Assembly: GCF_900114915.1 (NCBI RefSeq) | Contig: NZ_FOUS01000015.1 | Location: 62,001 to 126,000, forward strand | Length of the DNA stretch: 64,000 nucleotides | Direction: 5' to 3' | Source of the DNA: Bradyrhizobium sp. Rc3b | GTDB taxonomy: Bacteria > Pseudomonadota > Alphaproteobacteria > Rhizobiales > Xanthobacteraceae | Shown: positions 11,050 through 19,690 of the stretch, piece by piece | Position numbering within the stretch: the first letter of the stretch is position 1 | Layout: each line of letters begins with the position of its first letter | Made by a program: the position numbers and the translations under genes | Notes under the pieces: generated by a model | What the model was told of the DNA's origin: nothing | The model's database searches: none | The model's input: the letters and a program-made list of their open reading frames with translations, nothing else

Positions 11050-11287
11050 GTAGGAATCCCAATTGTTAGTTATACCCGGCAGGGTATTTTAACACCGTTA
11101 GCGTATCAGGCTGGGCCGCTTGCAGGGGCAGGTTGAGTTGCTGCATCAAGTAGTTCCGGGCTTATAGAAGCTTTCTAACCGCGCCGCCACAGCCACAATC
11201 GTACCGCAGCATTCGCGAGCCAAAAATTCCCATGCGCTACCCCAAGTTTTCCTGAGGCCCGGCTTGAGCGGGGTGGACCAAGGCAAG

Positions 11288-11890
11288 ATGCAGCTGTCCG
11301 GGCGCGGGGTCGTTTGCGTGCGCGGCGGCCGCGAGGTGTTTGCCGGGCTCGATTTCGAGGCTGTCGCCGGCGAAGCGGTCGCGGTCGTCGGCCGCAACGG
11401 GTCGGGCAAGACCTCGCTGCTTCGGCTGATCGCGGGTCTGCTCGTTCCGGCAGGCGGTAAGATCGCGCTGGAGGGCGGCGATGCCGAGCTGACGCTGCCC
11501 GAGCAGTGCCACTATCTCGGCCATCGCGATGCCCTGAAGCCGGCGCTCAGCGTGGCGGAAAACCTGACTTTCTGGGCCGATTTCCTTGGGGGGGAGCGTT
11601 CTGACTTCGCCGAGAGCCTCGCCACGGTGGGGCTCGAGCATGCCACCCACCTGCCCGCCGGCTTTTTGTCCGCCGGCCAGCGCCGCCGGCTGTCGCTGGC
11701 GCGCCTTTTGACCGTGCGGCGCCCGATCTGGCTGCTGGATGAGCCGACCAATGCGCTGGACGTGACGGGACAGGACATGTTCGGCGGCCTGATGCGCGAG
11801 CATCTTTCGCGCGGCGGCCTGATCGTCGCGGCAACCCATGCACCGTTGGGGATCGAGTCGCGGCAGCTGCGGATCGGGGGTGTGGCGTGA
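11288..11890 (+). CDS. ccmA: Heme exporter ATP-binding protein CcmA (CycV)
   Basis: ATPase of the CcmAB complex, which releases holo-CcmE from CcmCD during System I cytochrome c maturation. Walker A is GRNGSGKTS, the signature-like motif is LSAGQRRRLSLARLL, Walker B is IWLLDEPTNALD, and the C-terminal switch segment is VAATHAPLG. The 200-aa length is normal. The ATG at 11288 gives the standard length; an upstream in-frame TTG at 11264 would add eight residues. Unusually it is separated from ccmB by about 300 bases that contain a dispersed repeat. Confidence 0.94.
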   Translation: MQLSGRGVVCVRGGREVFAGLDFEAVAGEAVAVVGRNGSGKTSLLRLIAGLLVPAGGKIALEGGDAELTLPEQCHYLGHRDALKPALSVAENLTFWADFLGGERSDFAESLATVGLEHATHLPAGFLSAGQRRRLSLARLLTVRRPIWLLDEPTNALDVTGQDMFGGLMREHLSRGGLIVAATHAPLGIESRQLRIGGVA

Positions 11891-12191
11891 GGCGACACGA
11901 CCCTCAGCTTTCCGAGCGGCTGGGCCCCGCTCTCTTCGTTCCCTCCCCCCTTGTGGGGTCCGAGACGAGCGAAGCTCGCTCTCGCGGGCAGGGAGGAGGG
12001 TGCCACACGGCAAGACGTCTCGGTTCTGGCCTTCAAGAGGCGGGCGCTCTGTTGCTGGCGATCCGTCTCCACCGAGCATCTCTCCCGGGGCTACCCCTCT
12101 CCCCCGCCCTCCCCCACAAGGGGGGAGGGAGCGCACTGCGCCTGCGGCTCGATGCCATCAAACCAAGCGACTCCGCCGCGGGAGGCACCCC
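11891..12191. repeat. Repeat-containing insertion between ccmA and ccmB
   Basis: These 301 bases carry no plausible gene. They contain inverted ends TCCCTCCCCCCTTGTGGGG (from about 11939) and CCCCACAAGGGGGGAGGGA (to about 12131), plus GACGAGCGAAGCTCGCTCTCGC, the hallmarks of a repeat type related to the one at 32766. It interrupts an operon whose genes are normally adjacent or overlapping. Confidence 0.75.
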
Positions 12192-12863
12192 ATGACCGCC
12201 GCCCTCTCAGCCCTCGTCCGCCGGGACGTCAGGATCGCGCTCCGCGTCGGCGGCGGGGCGCTGATTGGCGTGCTGTTCTTCCTGACCGTGGTGGTGCTGA
12301 TGCCGTTCGCGGTGGGGCCGGATTTGGCGCTGCTGTCGCGGCTGGGGCCGGCCATCCTCTGGCTCGGCGCGCTGCTGGCGAGCCTGCTCACCCTCGACCG
12401 GCTGTTCATGGCCGACCACGAGGACGGCTCGCTCGACCTGATCACGATGAGCCGGACGCCGCTGGAACTCGCCTGCGCCGCCAAGGCGCTGGCGCATTGG
12501 CTGGCTGCCGGCCTGCCGCTGATTGTCGCAACCCCCGTGCTCGGCCTCTTGCTCAACCTCGACATGGTCGCGACTGGCGCGGTGGCGCTGACGCTGCTGG
12601 CCGGCACCCCGGCGCTGACGTTTACCGGCATGATCGGTGCGGCGCTGGCGGTGACGCTGCACCGCGGCGGGCTGCTGATGGCGGTGCTGGTGCTGCCGCT
12701 GTCGATTCCCGTGCTGATCTTCGGGGTGGCGGCCTCGCAGGCCGTGATCGTTGGCCCGATGACGTTCGGCGCACCATTCTCGATCCTGTGCGCGCTGTCC
12801 CTGGTCAGCCTCGTGATCGGCCCCTTCGCAGCCGCAGCGAGCCTGCGGCACGGGCTCGATTGA
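12192..12863 (+). CDS. ccmB: Heme exporter permease CcmB (CycW)
   Basis: Inner membrane subunit of the CcmAB ABC complex in cytochrome c biogenesis. The 223-aa protein has six hydrophobic segments and the family segments RRDVRIALRVGGG at the N-terminus, LLTLDRLFMADHEDGSLDL, and KALAHWLAAGLPL. The start ATG lies at the exact end of the repeat insertion, preceded by a GGAGG sequence (12180-12184). It works with CcmA and CcmC-D. Confidence 0.94.
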   Translation: MTAALSALVRRDVRIALRVGGGALIGVLFFLTVVVLMPFAVGPDLALLSRLGPAILWLGALLASLLTLDRLFMADHEDGSLDLITMSRTPLELACAAKALAHWLAAGLPLIVATPVLGLLLNLDMVATGAVALTLLAGTPALTFTGMIGAALAVTLHRGGLLMAVLVLPLSIPVLIFGVAASQAVIVGPMTFGAPFSILCALSLVSLVIGPFAAAASLRHGLD

Positions 12864-12954
12864 GATGCGCGCGATTGACCTTGACCCCGATCAACTTTCG
12901 TCCCTCGCTTTCGTGCTGATTGCCTGAGCGGCCACCGATGATTATCAGGGTACC

Positions 12955-13749
12955 ATGACGCTGATCGACCTCGCCAACCCCACGCGGTTCCTCGCGCTGA
13001 CAGCGCGGGTCTTGCCGTGGCTTGCGGCCGCGACCGTCCTGCTGCTTGCAATCGGTCTCTATCAAGCCGCGCTTGCGCCCGATGACTATCAGCAGGGCGC
13101 GACCGTGAAGATCATGTTCATCCACGTGCCCAATGCCTGGCTGTCGATGTTCGTCTGGGGCGTGATGAGCATCGCCTCGCTGGGCACGCTGGTGTGGCGG
13201 CATCCGCTGGCCGACGTCGCCGCCAAGGCCGCAGCTCCGATCGGCGCCGCCTTCACCTTTCTCGCACTGCTGACGGGCTCGCTGTGGGGCCGGCCGATGT
13301 GGGGCACCTATTGGGAATGGGATGCGCGGCTGACTTCGGTGCTGATCCTGTTCCTGATGTATCTCGGCCTGATGGCGCTGTGGCGCGCGGTCGACGATCC
13401 CTCACGCGCCGCACGCGCCGCCGCGGTGCTGACCCTCGTCGGCGCGCTCAACCTGCCGATCATCAAATTCTCGGTCGACTGGTGGAACACGCTGCACCAG
13501 CCGGCCTCGGTGATGCGCATGGGCGGCTCGGCCCTCGACAAATCGTTCCTGATTCCGCTGCTGGTGATGGCGATCGCCTTCACGCTGCTGTTCGTCACGC
13601 TGCATCTGGCGGCGATGCGCAACGAGATCCTGCGCCGCCGTGTCCGCTCCCTGCAAATGATGCAGGCAAGCCGTGTGGCGTTCTCGAACGAAATGGGCGC
13701 CGGTGCGCGCGGACAAAACGCGTCGAAAGAAATTGGGGCCGCAGGATGA
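12955..13749 (+). CDS. ccmC: Heme transporter CcmC (CycZ)
   Basis: Inner membrane heme-handling protein that loads heme on CcmE. The 264-aa protein has six predicted TM helices, the tryptophan-rich WGTYWEWD heme-binding motif facing the periplasm, and conserved His residues in FIHVPNAW and in WWNTLHQPAS. It is 91 bases downstream of ccmB and overlaps ccmD. Confidence 0.96.
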   Translation: MTLIDLANPTRFLALTARVLPWLAAATVLLLAIGLYQAALAPDDYQQGATVKIMFIHVPNAWLSMFVWGVMSIASLGTLVWRHPLADVAAKAAAPIGAAFTFLALLTGSLWGRPMWGTYWEWDARLTSVLILFLMYLGLMALWRAVDDPSRAARAAAVLTLVGALNLPIIKFSVDWWNTLHQPASVMRMGGSALDKSFLIPLLVMAIAFTLLFVTLHLAAMRNEILRRRVRSLQMMQASRVAFSNEMGAGARGQNASKEIGAAG

Positions 13750-13928
13750 TGTCGCTCGGCCCTTATGCATCCTTCATCGTGACATCCTATGCCGCAGCGG
13801 CCCTCGTGGTCGCGATCCTGATCGGCTGGATCGTGCTCGACTATCGCAACCAGACGCAGCGCCTGCGCGAGCTCGACCGCAGCGGCATCACCCGCCGCTC
13901 CGGCCGTAGCGCCATGGACGCATCATGA
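13746..13928 (+). CDS. ccmD: Heme exporter protein CcmD (CycX)
   Basis: A 60-aa protein with one TM helix (about residues 14-34) and a charged C-terminal tail containing the family pattern LDYRNQTQRLRELD. It stabilises the CcmC-holo-CcmE complex. It overlaps the end of ccmC (ATGATG) and its stop codon overlaps the ATG of ccmG, indicating translational coupling. Confidence 0.9.
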   Translation: MMSLGPYASFIVTSYAAAALVVAILIGWIVLDYRNQTQRLRELDRSGITRRSGRSAMDAS

Positions 13929-14521
13929 GCGAACGATCGACCTCCGCACCGCCGCAGCGCCGCACTTTCCTGATGGTGCTGCCGCTGATCGCGTTCATCG
14001 GCCTCGCGCTGCTGTTCTGGTTCCGGCTCGGCAGCGGCGATCCCTCGCGAATTCCCTCCGCGCTGATCGGCCGTCCGGCGCCGCAGACGGCGCTGCCACC
14101 GCTCGAGGGATTGCAGATCGACAACGCGCAGGTGCCGGGCCTCGACCCCGCCGCGTTCAAGGGCAAGGTCAGCCTGGTCAATGTCTGGGCGTCCTGGTGC
14201 GTGCCGTGCCACGACGAGGCGCCGCTTTTGACCGAGTTCGCCAAGGACAAGCGCTTCCAGCTCGTCGGCATCAACTACAAGGACGCGGCCGACAACGCGC
14301 GCCGCTTCCTCGGGCGCTACGGCAACCCGTTCAGCCGGGTCGGCGTCGACGCCAACGGCCGTGCCTCGATCGAATGGGGCGTCTATGGCGTGCCCGAAAC
14401 CTTCGTCGTCGGTCGCGAAGGCACCATCGTCTACAAGCTGGTCGGCCCGATCACGCCGGACAATCTGCGGACGGTGCTGTTGCCGCAGATGGAGAAGGCG
14501 CTGAAGGCAGCGGGGAGCTGA
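13925..14521 (+). CDS. ccmG: Thiol:disulfide interchange protein CcmG/DsbE (CycY)
   Basis: Membrane-anchored periplasmic thioredoxin that keeps the CXXCH cysteines of apocytochrome c reduced. One N-terminal TM anchor (about residues 15-35) precedes a thioredoxin domain with active site WASWCVPCHDEAP (Cys92, Cys95) and the CcmG-specific GVYGVPETFVVGREG segment with the cis-proline. The 198-aa length is typical. It is the last gene of the cluster; ccmE, ccmF and ccmH are not in this window. Confidence 0.96.
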   Translation: MSERSTSAPPQRRTFLMVLPLIAFIGLALLFWFRLGSGDPSRIPSALIGRPAPQTALPPLEGLQIDNAQVPGLDPAAFKGKVSLVNVWASWCVPCHDEAPLLTEFAKDKRFQLVGINYKDAADNARRFLGRYGNPFSRVGVDANGRASIEWGVYGVPETFVVGREGTIVYKLVGPITPDNLRTVLLPQMEKALKAAGS

Positions 14522-14550
14522 GCGCCGCGCTCATGCCACACGCTCAACTG

Positions 14551-14652
14551 TCATCGCCCGACTTGATCGGGCGATCCAGTATTCCAGAGACGTCAGTCGT
14601 ATACGGAAAAGCTGCGGCGTACTGGATGCCCCGGTCAAGCCGGGGCATGACA
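14551..14652. repeat. Dispersed palindromic repeat, family D copy 1 (TCATCGCCCGACTTGATCGGG type)
   Basis: Two stem-loops face each other: GCCCGACTTGATCGGGC at one end and GCCCCGGTCAAGCCGGGGC at the other, both closed by TCATCG / CATGACA ends, with CCAGTATTCCAGAG and GCGTACTGGATG inside. Other copies are at 24475 and 49093. Confidence 0.85.
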
Positions 14653-14677
14653 GCGGTATGTGGAGCGACGCTTCGGC

Positions 14678-15280
14678 CTACCCCTTCCGCACATCCCCCG
14701 CTTCCGCCTCGCTCGCCTCGAGCGACGCGGGCTCGATCCCGTAGCGCTTGGTCAGCGGCATCTGGGCGATGGCGAAGATCATCGTGATCGGGGTGACGCC
14801 GAACACCTTGAAGTTCACCCAGAAGTCCGTGCTCTGGGTGCGCCAGACGATCTCGTTCAGCACCGCCATGCCGGCGAAGAACAGCGCCCAGCGCAGCGTG
14901 AGGATACGCCAGCCCTGCGGCGTCAGATTGAACATCTGGTCGAACATCACGGCGATGAAGGAGCGGCCGAACAACAAGCCGCCGCCGAGGATCGCAGCGA
15001 ACAGGCCGTAGATGATGGTCGGCTTGAGCTTGATGAAGGTCTCGTCGTGCAGCACCAGCGTCAGCGTGCCGAATACCAGCACGATCACGCCCGTCACGAT
15101 CGCCATGATCGGGATGTGGCGCGTCACCACGTAGGAGGCGACCATTGCCGCCACGATCGCGACCATGAAGGCGCCGGTCGCGGCGAACAGGTTGAACTTC
15201 GCGTTCACGAAGAAGAACACGAGCAGCGGCCCGAGCTCGGTCGCGAGCTTGAACAGCGGATGCGGCTGGGTCTTGTCCAT
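14678..15280 (-). CDS. yciB: YciB family inner membrane protein (septation protein A / IspZ-like)
   Basis: A 200-aa integral membrane protein with about five to six TM helices. The start MDKTQPHPLFKLATELGPLLVFF matches the family N-terminus, and FWVNFKVFGVTPITMIFAIAQMPL near the C-terminus is the conserved NFKVFG-type segment. YciB family members affect cell envelope synthesis and septation in gamma-proteobacteria and Shigella; the biochemical role is unclear. It is 3 bases downstream of ftsY and likely co-transcribed. Confidence 0.9.
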   Translation of the reverse strand: MDKTQPHPLFKLATELGPLLVFFFVNAKFNLFAATGAFMVAIVAAMVASYVVTRHIPIMAIVTGVIVLVFGTLTLVLHDETFIKLKPTIIYGLFAAILGGGLLFGRSFIAVMFDQMFNLTPQGWRILTLRWALFFAGMAVLNEIVWRTQSTDFWVNFKVFGVTPITMIFAIAQMPLTKRYGIEPASLEASEAEAGDVRKG

Positions 15281-15283
15281 TCT

Positions 15284-16231
15284 TCAGCTTTCGATTCCGG
15301 CAATGGCGCGGGCGAAATCGCGCGCGGTGAACGGCGCGAGATCGTCGACACCTTCGCCGACGCCGATGAAGTGCACCGGCAGTTTGAACTTTTCCGCGAG
15401 CGCCACCAGAATGCCGCCGCGGGCGGTGCCGTCGAGCTTGGTCATCACGAGGCCGGTGACCCCGGCGGTGCGATGGAAAGCCTCGACCTGCGACAGCGCG
15501 TTCTGGCCGACGGTGGCATCGAGCACAAGCAGCACGGCATGCGGCGCAGTGTCATCCACCTTGCGGATCACACGCACCACCTTTTCGAGCTCGTTCATCA
15601 GCTCGGCCTTGTTCTGCAGCCGGCCGGCGGTGTCGATCAGGAGCACGTCGATATTCTGCTCCTTGGCCGCCGTCAGCGCGTTGAAGGCGAGGCTCGCCGA
15701 ATCCGAGCCCTGCGCGCCCGCGATCACCGGCGTCTTCGTCCGCTCGCCCCACACCTTGAGCTGCTCGATGGCTGCTGCGCGAAACGTGTCGCCGGCAGCC
15801 AGCATCACCTTGCGGCCTTCGGAGGCGAATTTCTGCGAGAGCTTTCCGATCGTGGTGGTCTTGCCCGAGCCGTTGACGCCGACCACGAGGATCACGAACG
15901 GCTTTTTGGCCGCATCGATCACGAGCGGTTTTGCCACGGGCGACAGCACCTTCTCGACCTCGGTGGCGACGACGTCCTTGACCTCGTCCGCCGAGATCGC
16001 CTTGTCGTAACGGCCGGTGCCGACGGCGTCCGCGATCCGCACCGCGACTGACGTGCCGAGGTCGGCGCGCAGCAGCACGTCCTCGATGTCGTCGAGCATG
16101 GCGCGGTCGAGCTTGCGCTTGGTGACGAGGTCGGCGACCGCGGTCCCGAGCGAGGACGAGGTGCGCTTCAGCCCGTTGGACAGGCGGCGCCACCAGCTCA
16201 GCTTGGGGGGATCTGACGTGGTATCGTTCAT
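15284..16231 (-). CDS. ftsY: Signal recognition particle receptor FtsY
   Basis: SRP-type GTPase that docks the ribosome-SRP complex at the membrane. The 315-aa protein lacks the long acidic A domain of E. coli and starts almost directly with the N domain (about residues 1-95). The G domain shows G1 GVNGSGKTTTIGKLS, the insertion-box region AAGDTFRAAAIEQL, G3 LIDTAGRLQNK, G4 TKLDGTARGG and a C-terminal GVGEGVDDLAPF. Its partner Ffh is encoded at 24.6 kb in this window. Confidence 0.97.
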   Translation of the reverse strand: MNDTTSDPPKLSWWRRLSNGLKRTSSSLGTAVADLVTKRKLDRAMLDDIEDVLLRADLGTSVAVRIADAVGTGRYDKAISADEVKDVVATEVEKVLSPVAKPLVIDAAKKPFVILVVGVNGSGKTTTIGKLSQKFASEGRKVMLAAGDTFRAAAIEQLKVWGERTKTPVIAGAQGSDSASLAFNALTAAKEQNIDVLLIDTAGRLQNKAELMNELEKVVRVIRKVDDTAPHAVLLVLDATVGQNALSQVEAFHRTAGVTGLVMTKLDGTARGGILVALAEKFKLPVHFIGVGEGVDDLAPFTARDFARAIAGIES

Positions 16232-16285
16232 GGCGGGGGTGTGTTAGCCGTTCCGGCTGCCAAACGAAAGTCTTGACCGAAAGTC

Positions 16286-16993
16286 TTGCAATTGCTCGAT
16301 GTTCCCCAATTGACGGCCGATGAAATTCTGGCCCGCGTGCTCCATCGCGACGGGCTGATGCTGGTCATCGACAAGCCGGCCGGCCTTCCCGTGCATCGCG
16401 GTCCCAAGGGCGGCGCCAATCTGGAGGATTCCTTCCACGCGCTGTGCTTCGGCCTGCCGCGACCGCCGGTGCTGGCCCACCGGCTGGACAAGGACACCTC
16501 CGGCTGCCTCGTGCTCGGCCGCCACCGCAAGGCAACCGCCTCGCTCGGCCTCCTGTTCAAGCACGGCAAGATCGGCAAAACCTATTGGACCGTGGTCGAG
16601 GGCGGGCCAGCCGAGGACGAGGGCACCGTCGACATGCCGCTCGGCCGGCTCAATGCCGAACGCGGCTGGTGGCAGAAGCCTGATCCGGAGGGACAGAAGG
16701 CGATCACCAACTGGAAAGTGATGGGGCGGGGCGACGGTTTTACCTGGCTGGCCATGGAACCGGTGACCGGGCGGACCCATCAATTGCGGGTGCATTCGGC
16801 CGCGACCGGCTGGCCGATCTTCGGCGATAACATTTACGGCAACGGCCCGCGCTTCGGCGAGCCGAAGCTGCACCTGCATTCCCGCGAGATCGTGGTGCCG
16901 ATCTCCCGGAACAAGGAGCCCGTCCGCGTCGTGGCGCCGGCCCCACCCCACATGCACGAAAAACTCCGCGCCTGCGGCTGGAACGGGGAATAG
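16286..16993 (+). CDS. RNA pseudouridine synthase, RluA/Rsu family
   Basis: Isomerises uridine to pseudouridine in rRNA or tRNA. The 235-aa protein contains the catalytic-Asp motif HRLDKDTSGCLVLG, upstream DGLMLVIDKPAGLPVHRG, and the C-terminal GRTHQLRVHSAATGWPIFGD motif typical of RluA-type enzymes without an S4 domain. There is no ATG near the right place. An in-frame stop at 16274-16276 limits the start to TTG at 16286 or 16292. Specific target nucleotide is unknown. Confidence 0.92.
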   Translation: MQLLDVPQLTADEILARVLHRDGLMLVIDKPAGLPVHRGPKGGANLEDSFHALCFGLPRPPVLAHRLDKDTSGCLVLGRHRKATASLGLLFKHGKIGKTYWTVVEGGPAEDEGTVDMPLGRLNAERGWWQKPDPEGQKAITNWKVMGRGDGFTWLAMEPVTGRTHQLRVHSAATGWPIFGDNIYGNGPRFGEPKLHLHSREIVVPISRNKEPVRVVAPAPPHMHEKLRACGWNGE

Positions 16994-17131
16994 CCTTTCA
17001 GATCCTCATAGTGAGGAGCTTAGCAGTGCCGGGCTACCGGCCCATGGTTTACGAAACGTTCAGCGCTCGCCGCTAATGATGACGGTTGCTTAGAACAAGC
17101 TTCTGTAACCGCTCAGGATGAGCAGGGCGTG

Positions 17132-18241
17132 ATGTCCAAGGCCGAACTATCGATCATCGAAGAGGTCGAATCCGCGATTCGCACAGGCTCGGCGGAAAAG
17201 GGCCTGGAAACGGCCCGGCGCGTCACCGATCTGTTCCTCTCCTCTGCCGGCAAATTCGACGACGAGCAGATCGCGTTGTTCGACGAGGTGCTCGAGCGCC
17301 TGATCGGCACCATCGAGCTGCGGGCGCTTGCCGACATGGGCGCACGCATCGCGCTCGCCGAGATCAGCGCGCAGCTGGCGCCGATCGCGCAGGCGCCGCC
17401 CTCGGTAATCCGCCGCCTCGCCAGCAATGACGAGATCCGCATCGCCGGTCCCGTGCTGCAGGAATCGGCCCGCCTCGACGACGGCGAGCTGGTGAAGATC
17501 GCCTCCAGCAAGGGCGAGCCGCATCTGCTGGCGGTCGCCGGCCGCTGGTGGCTGAAGGAAATCGTCACCGACGCACTTCTGGCGCGGCGCTATCCCAGCG
17601 TCAGCCGGCGGCTCGCCGCCAATCCCGGCGCGCGCGTCTCCGGAAACGGATTCGCCGTCATGATCGGGCAGGCCGAAGCCGATCCCGAACTTGCCGTCAG
17701 CGTCGGCGTCCGCGTCGACCTGCCGTCGGAGCTGCGCCGCCGGTTGCTGCGCTCGGCGAGCGACGCCGTGCGCGCCCGCCTGTTGTCGCGCGCGCCGCCG
17801 CATCTGTTCGAGGAAATCCAGAGTGCGATCGCCGCCGTCACCGTCGGCGTCGATCGCCAGATGTCTGGCGTCCGCGATTTCGAAGGCGCCAAGCGGGCGA
17901 TTGCAATGCTCAAGGCGACCAGCCAGCTCAGCGAAGCGACGCTGTTCGGTTTCGCTACGCAGCGGCGCTATGAAGAGACCGCCGCGGCGCTGGCCGCATT
18001 GTCCGGATCGACCGTCGAGGTAATCCGCCCGCTGATGCAGAGCCTGCGCGACGACGGCTTGCTGGTGCCGTGCAAGGCGGCGCAGCTCAGCTGGGAAACC
18101 GCGGTGGCCGTGCTCGAAAGCCGTTTTGCCACAGGCGCCATGAAGCCGGCCGATCTTGCACGGGCGCAAGGGCACTACGCGCGGATGACGCCGGAGAATG
18201 CCAAGCGGACGCTGCGGTTCTGGCAGGTCAGGGCGTCGTAG
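17132..18241 (+). CDS. DUF2336 domain-containing protein
   Basis: A 369-aa largely helical soluble protein of an alphaproteobacterial family with unknown biochemical role. Helical repeat-like segments (TIELRALADMGARIALAEISAQ; IRRLASNDEIRIAGPVL; RRYPSVSRRLAANPGARVSG) resemble HEAT-like units in the N-terminal two thirds, and the C-terminal part contains ATLFGFATQRRYEETAAALAALSG. The ATG at 17132 is preferred over a GTG immediately before. Homologues occur near regulatory genes in other alphaproteobacteria; nothing here fixes a function. Confidence 0.85.
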   Translation: MSKAELSIIEEVESAIRTGSAEKGLETARRVTDLFLSSAGKFDDEQIALFDEVLERLIGTIELRALADMGARIALAEISAQLAPIAQAPPSVIRRLASNDEIRIAGPVLQESARLDDGELVKIASSKGEPHLLAVAGRWWLKEIVTDALLARRYPSVSRRLAANPGARVSGNGFAVMIGQAEADPELAVSVGVRVDLPSELRRRLLRSASDAVRARLLSRAPPHLFEEIQSAIAAVTVGVDRQMSGVRDFEGAKRAIAMLKATSQLSEATLFGFATQRRYEETAAALAALSGSTVEVIRPLMQSLRDDGLLVPCKAAQLSWETAVAVLESRFATGAMKPADLARAQGHYARMTPENAKRTLRFWQVRAS

Positions 18242-18279
18242 GGGGCGCTATTTGGGCAGGCATATCCACACCCCCGGTG

Positions 18280-18400
18280 TCGTCCCTGCGAAAGCAGGGA
18301 CCCATAACCACTGGGAGACGTTTGGCGACGGCTGTCTGGGACGAGCACCGTTGGCGACCGAAAAATCACGCGGTATGGGTCCCTGCTTTCGCAGGGACGA
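18280..18400. repeat. Dispersed palindromic repeat, family E copy 1 (GTCCCTGCGAAAGCAGGGAC type)
   Basis: Two hairpins form the ends: CGTCCCTGCGAAAGCAGGGA followed by CCCATAACC, and the mirrored GGTATGGGTCCCTGC with TTTCGCAGGGACG. The whole element is an approximate large palindrome. Shorter or partial relatives are at 22353, 27127 and 58474. Confidence 0.8.
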
Positions 18401-18436
18401 CATTGGGGATGCAATGCGTCGCAACTCCGACACCGT

Positions 18437-19690
18437 CTATGTGGTGAGATGCTCGCCATCGCTACCAACGATCCTGCGCGGCACCACGCTTCCCACCCGC
18501 CCGCCCGCGATCGCCACCGGCAGATAGTGCTCCGTACGCCCCTGGCCCTCGCTCTCGATCAGCACCTCGCGCGTGGCACCGATCTCGGCTTGCAGCCGCT
18601 TGCGTAGCGCCATCTCGCCCGCCGCACGCAGCCGCTTCGCGCGCTCCTTGATCGCCGGCCCCGCCACCTGCGGCATCCGCGCGGCCGGCGTGCCGGGGCG
18701 GGGCGAATAGGGGAAGACGTGCAGGAATGCCAGGCCGCATTCCTCGACCAGATCGAGCGAGCGCGAGAACATCTCCTCCGTCTCGGTCGGGAAACCCGCG
18801 ATGATGTCGGCGCCGAAGGCGATGTCCGGGCGCAGGCGGCGGACCTGCTCGCAGAACGCGATCGCGTCCTGCCGCGAATGGCGCCGCTTCATGCGCTTCA
18901 AGATCATGTCGTCGCCGGACTGCAACGACAGATGCAGATGCGGCATCAGCCGCGCATCGCCGGCGATGGCGTCAAGCAGGTCGTCATCCGCCTCGATCGA
19001 ATCGATCGAGGAAATGCGCAGGCGCTTCAGCTCCGGCACGTGCCGCAAGATCTGCTTCGTCAGCATGCCGAGCTTCGGCGTGCCCGGAAGGTCAGCGCCG
19101 TAGCTGGTGAGATCGACGCCGGTCAGCACGATCTCGGCATGGCCACGCTCGGCCAGCGTCCGCACCTGCTCGACCACCGCACCCATCGGTACCGAGCGCG
19201 AATTGCCGCGGCCATAGGGGATGATGCAGAAGGTGCAGCGATGGTCACAGCCGTTCTGCACCTGCACGAACACGCGCGGCAGGCCGCTGGCATAGCCGTC
19301 GATGAGATGCGGCGCCATCTCCCTGACGGCCATGATGTCGCTGACGGCGATCTTCTCGCCGGCGCCGAGATCGAAGGCATCGCGGGCATCGCGCCACACG
19401 GATGACCGCATCTTGTCGTCATTGCCGACGACGCGATCGACCTCGGTCATGTCGGCGAACATCGCAGCTTGCGTCTGCGCCGCGCAACCGGTGACGACGA
19501 TGCGCGCGTCGGGCCGTTCGCGCTTCAGCTTGCGGATCGATTGCCGCGCCTGCGCCACCGCCTCATTGGTGACGGCGCAACTGTTGATGACAATAGTGTC
19601 GGAGAGTCCAGCGCCCTCGGCCTCGCGGCGGATCACCTCGGCCTCGAAGGCGTTGAGGCGGCAGCCAAAGGTGACGACGTCGACGGCCAT
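18437..19690 (-). CDS. mtaB: tRNA (N6-L-threonylcarbamoyladenosine(37)-C2)-methylthiotransferase MtaB
   Basis: Radical SAM enzyme that converts t6A37 to ms2t6A37 in tRNA decoding ANN codons. The N-terminal MTTase domain has the second cluster cysteines Cys10 (FGCRLN), Cys38 (NSCAV) and Cys69 (TGCAAQ). The radical SAM motif NGCDHRCTFCIIPYGRG gives Cys148, Cys152 and Cys155. Conserved LRISSIDSIE and HLSLQSGDD segments follow. The 417-aa length fits MtaB/YqeV. Its start overlaps the stop of dapF (TGATG), so both are probably one transcription unit. Confidence 0.95.
   Translation of the reverse strand: MAVDVVTFGCRLNAFEAEVIRREAEGAGLSDTIVINSCAVTNEAVAQARQSIRKLKRERPDARIVVTGCAAQTQAAMFADMTEVDRVVGNDDKMRSSVWRDARDAFDLGAGEKIAVSDIMAVREMAPHLIDGYASGLPRVFVQVQNGCDHRCTFCIIPYGRGNSRSVPMGAVVEQVRTLAERGHAEIVLTGVDLTSYGADLPGTPKLGMLTKQILRHVPELKRLRISSIDSIEADDDLLDAIAGDARLMPHLHLSLQSGDDMILKRMKRRHSRQDAIAFCEQVRRLRPDIAFGADIIAGFPTETEEMFSRSLDLVEECGLAFLHVFPYSPRPGTPAARMPQVAGPAIKERAKRLRAAGEMALRKRLQAEIGATREVLIESEGQGRTEHYLPVAIAGGRVGSVVPRRIVGSDGEHLTT

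Noticed and set aside
18280..18400. CRISPR-like pair of repeats
   Set aside because: Only two inverted, not direct, repeats with no regularly spaced array; it is a palindromic intergenic element.
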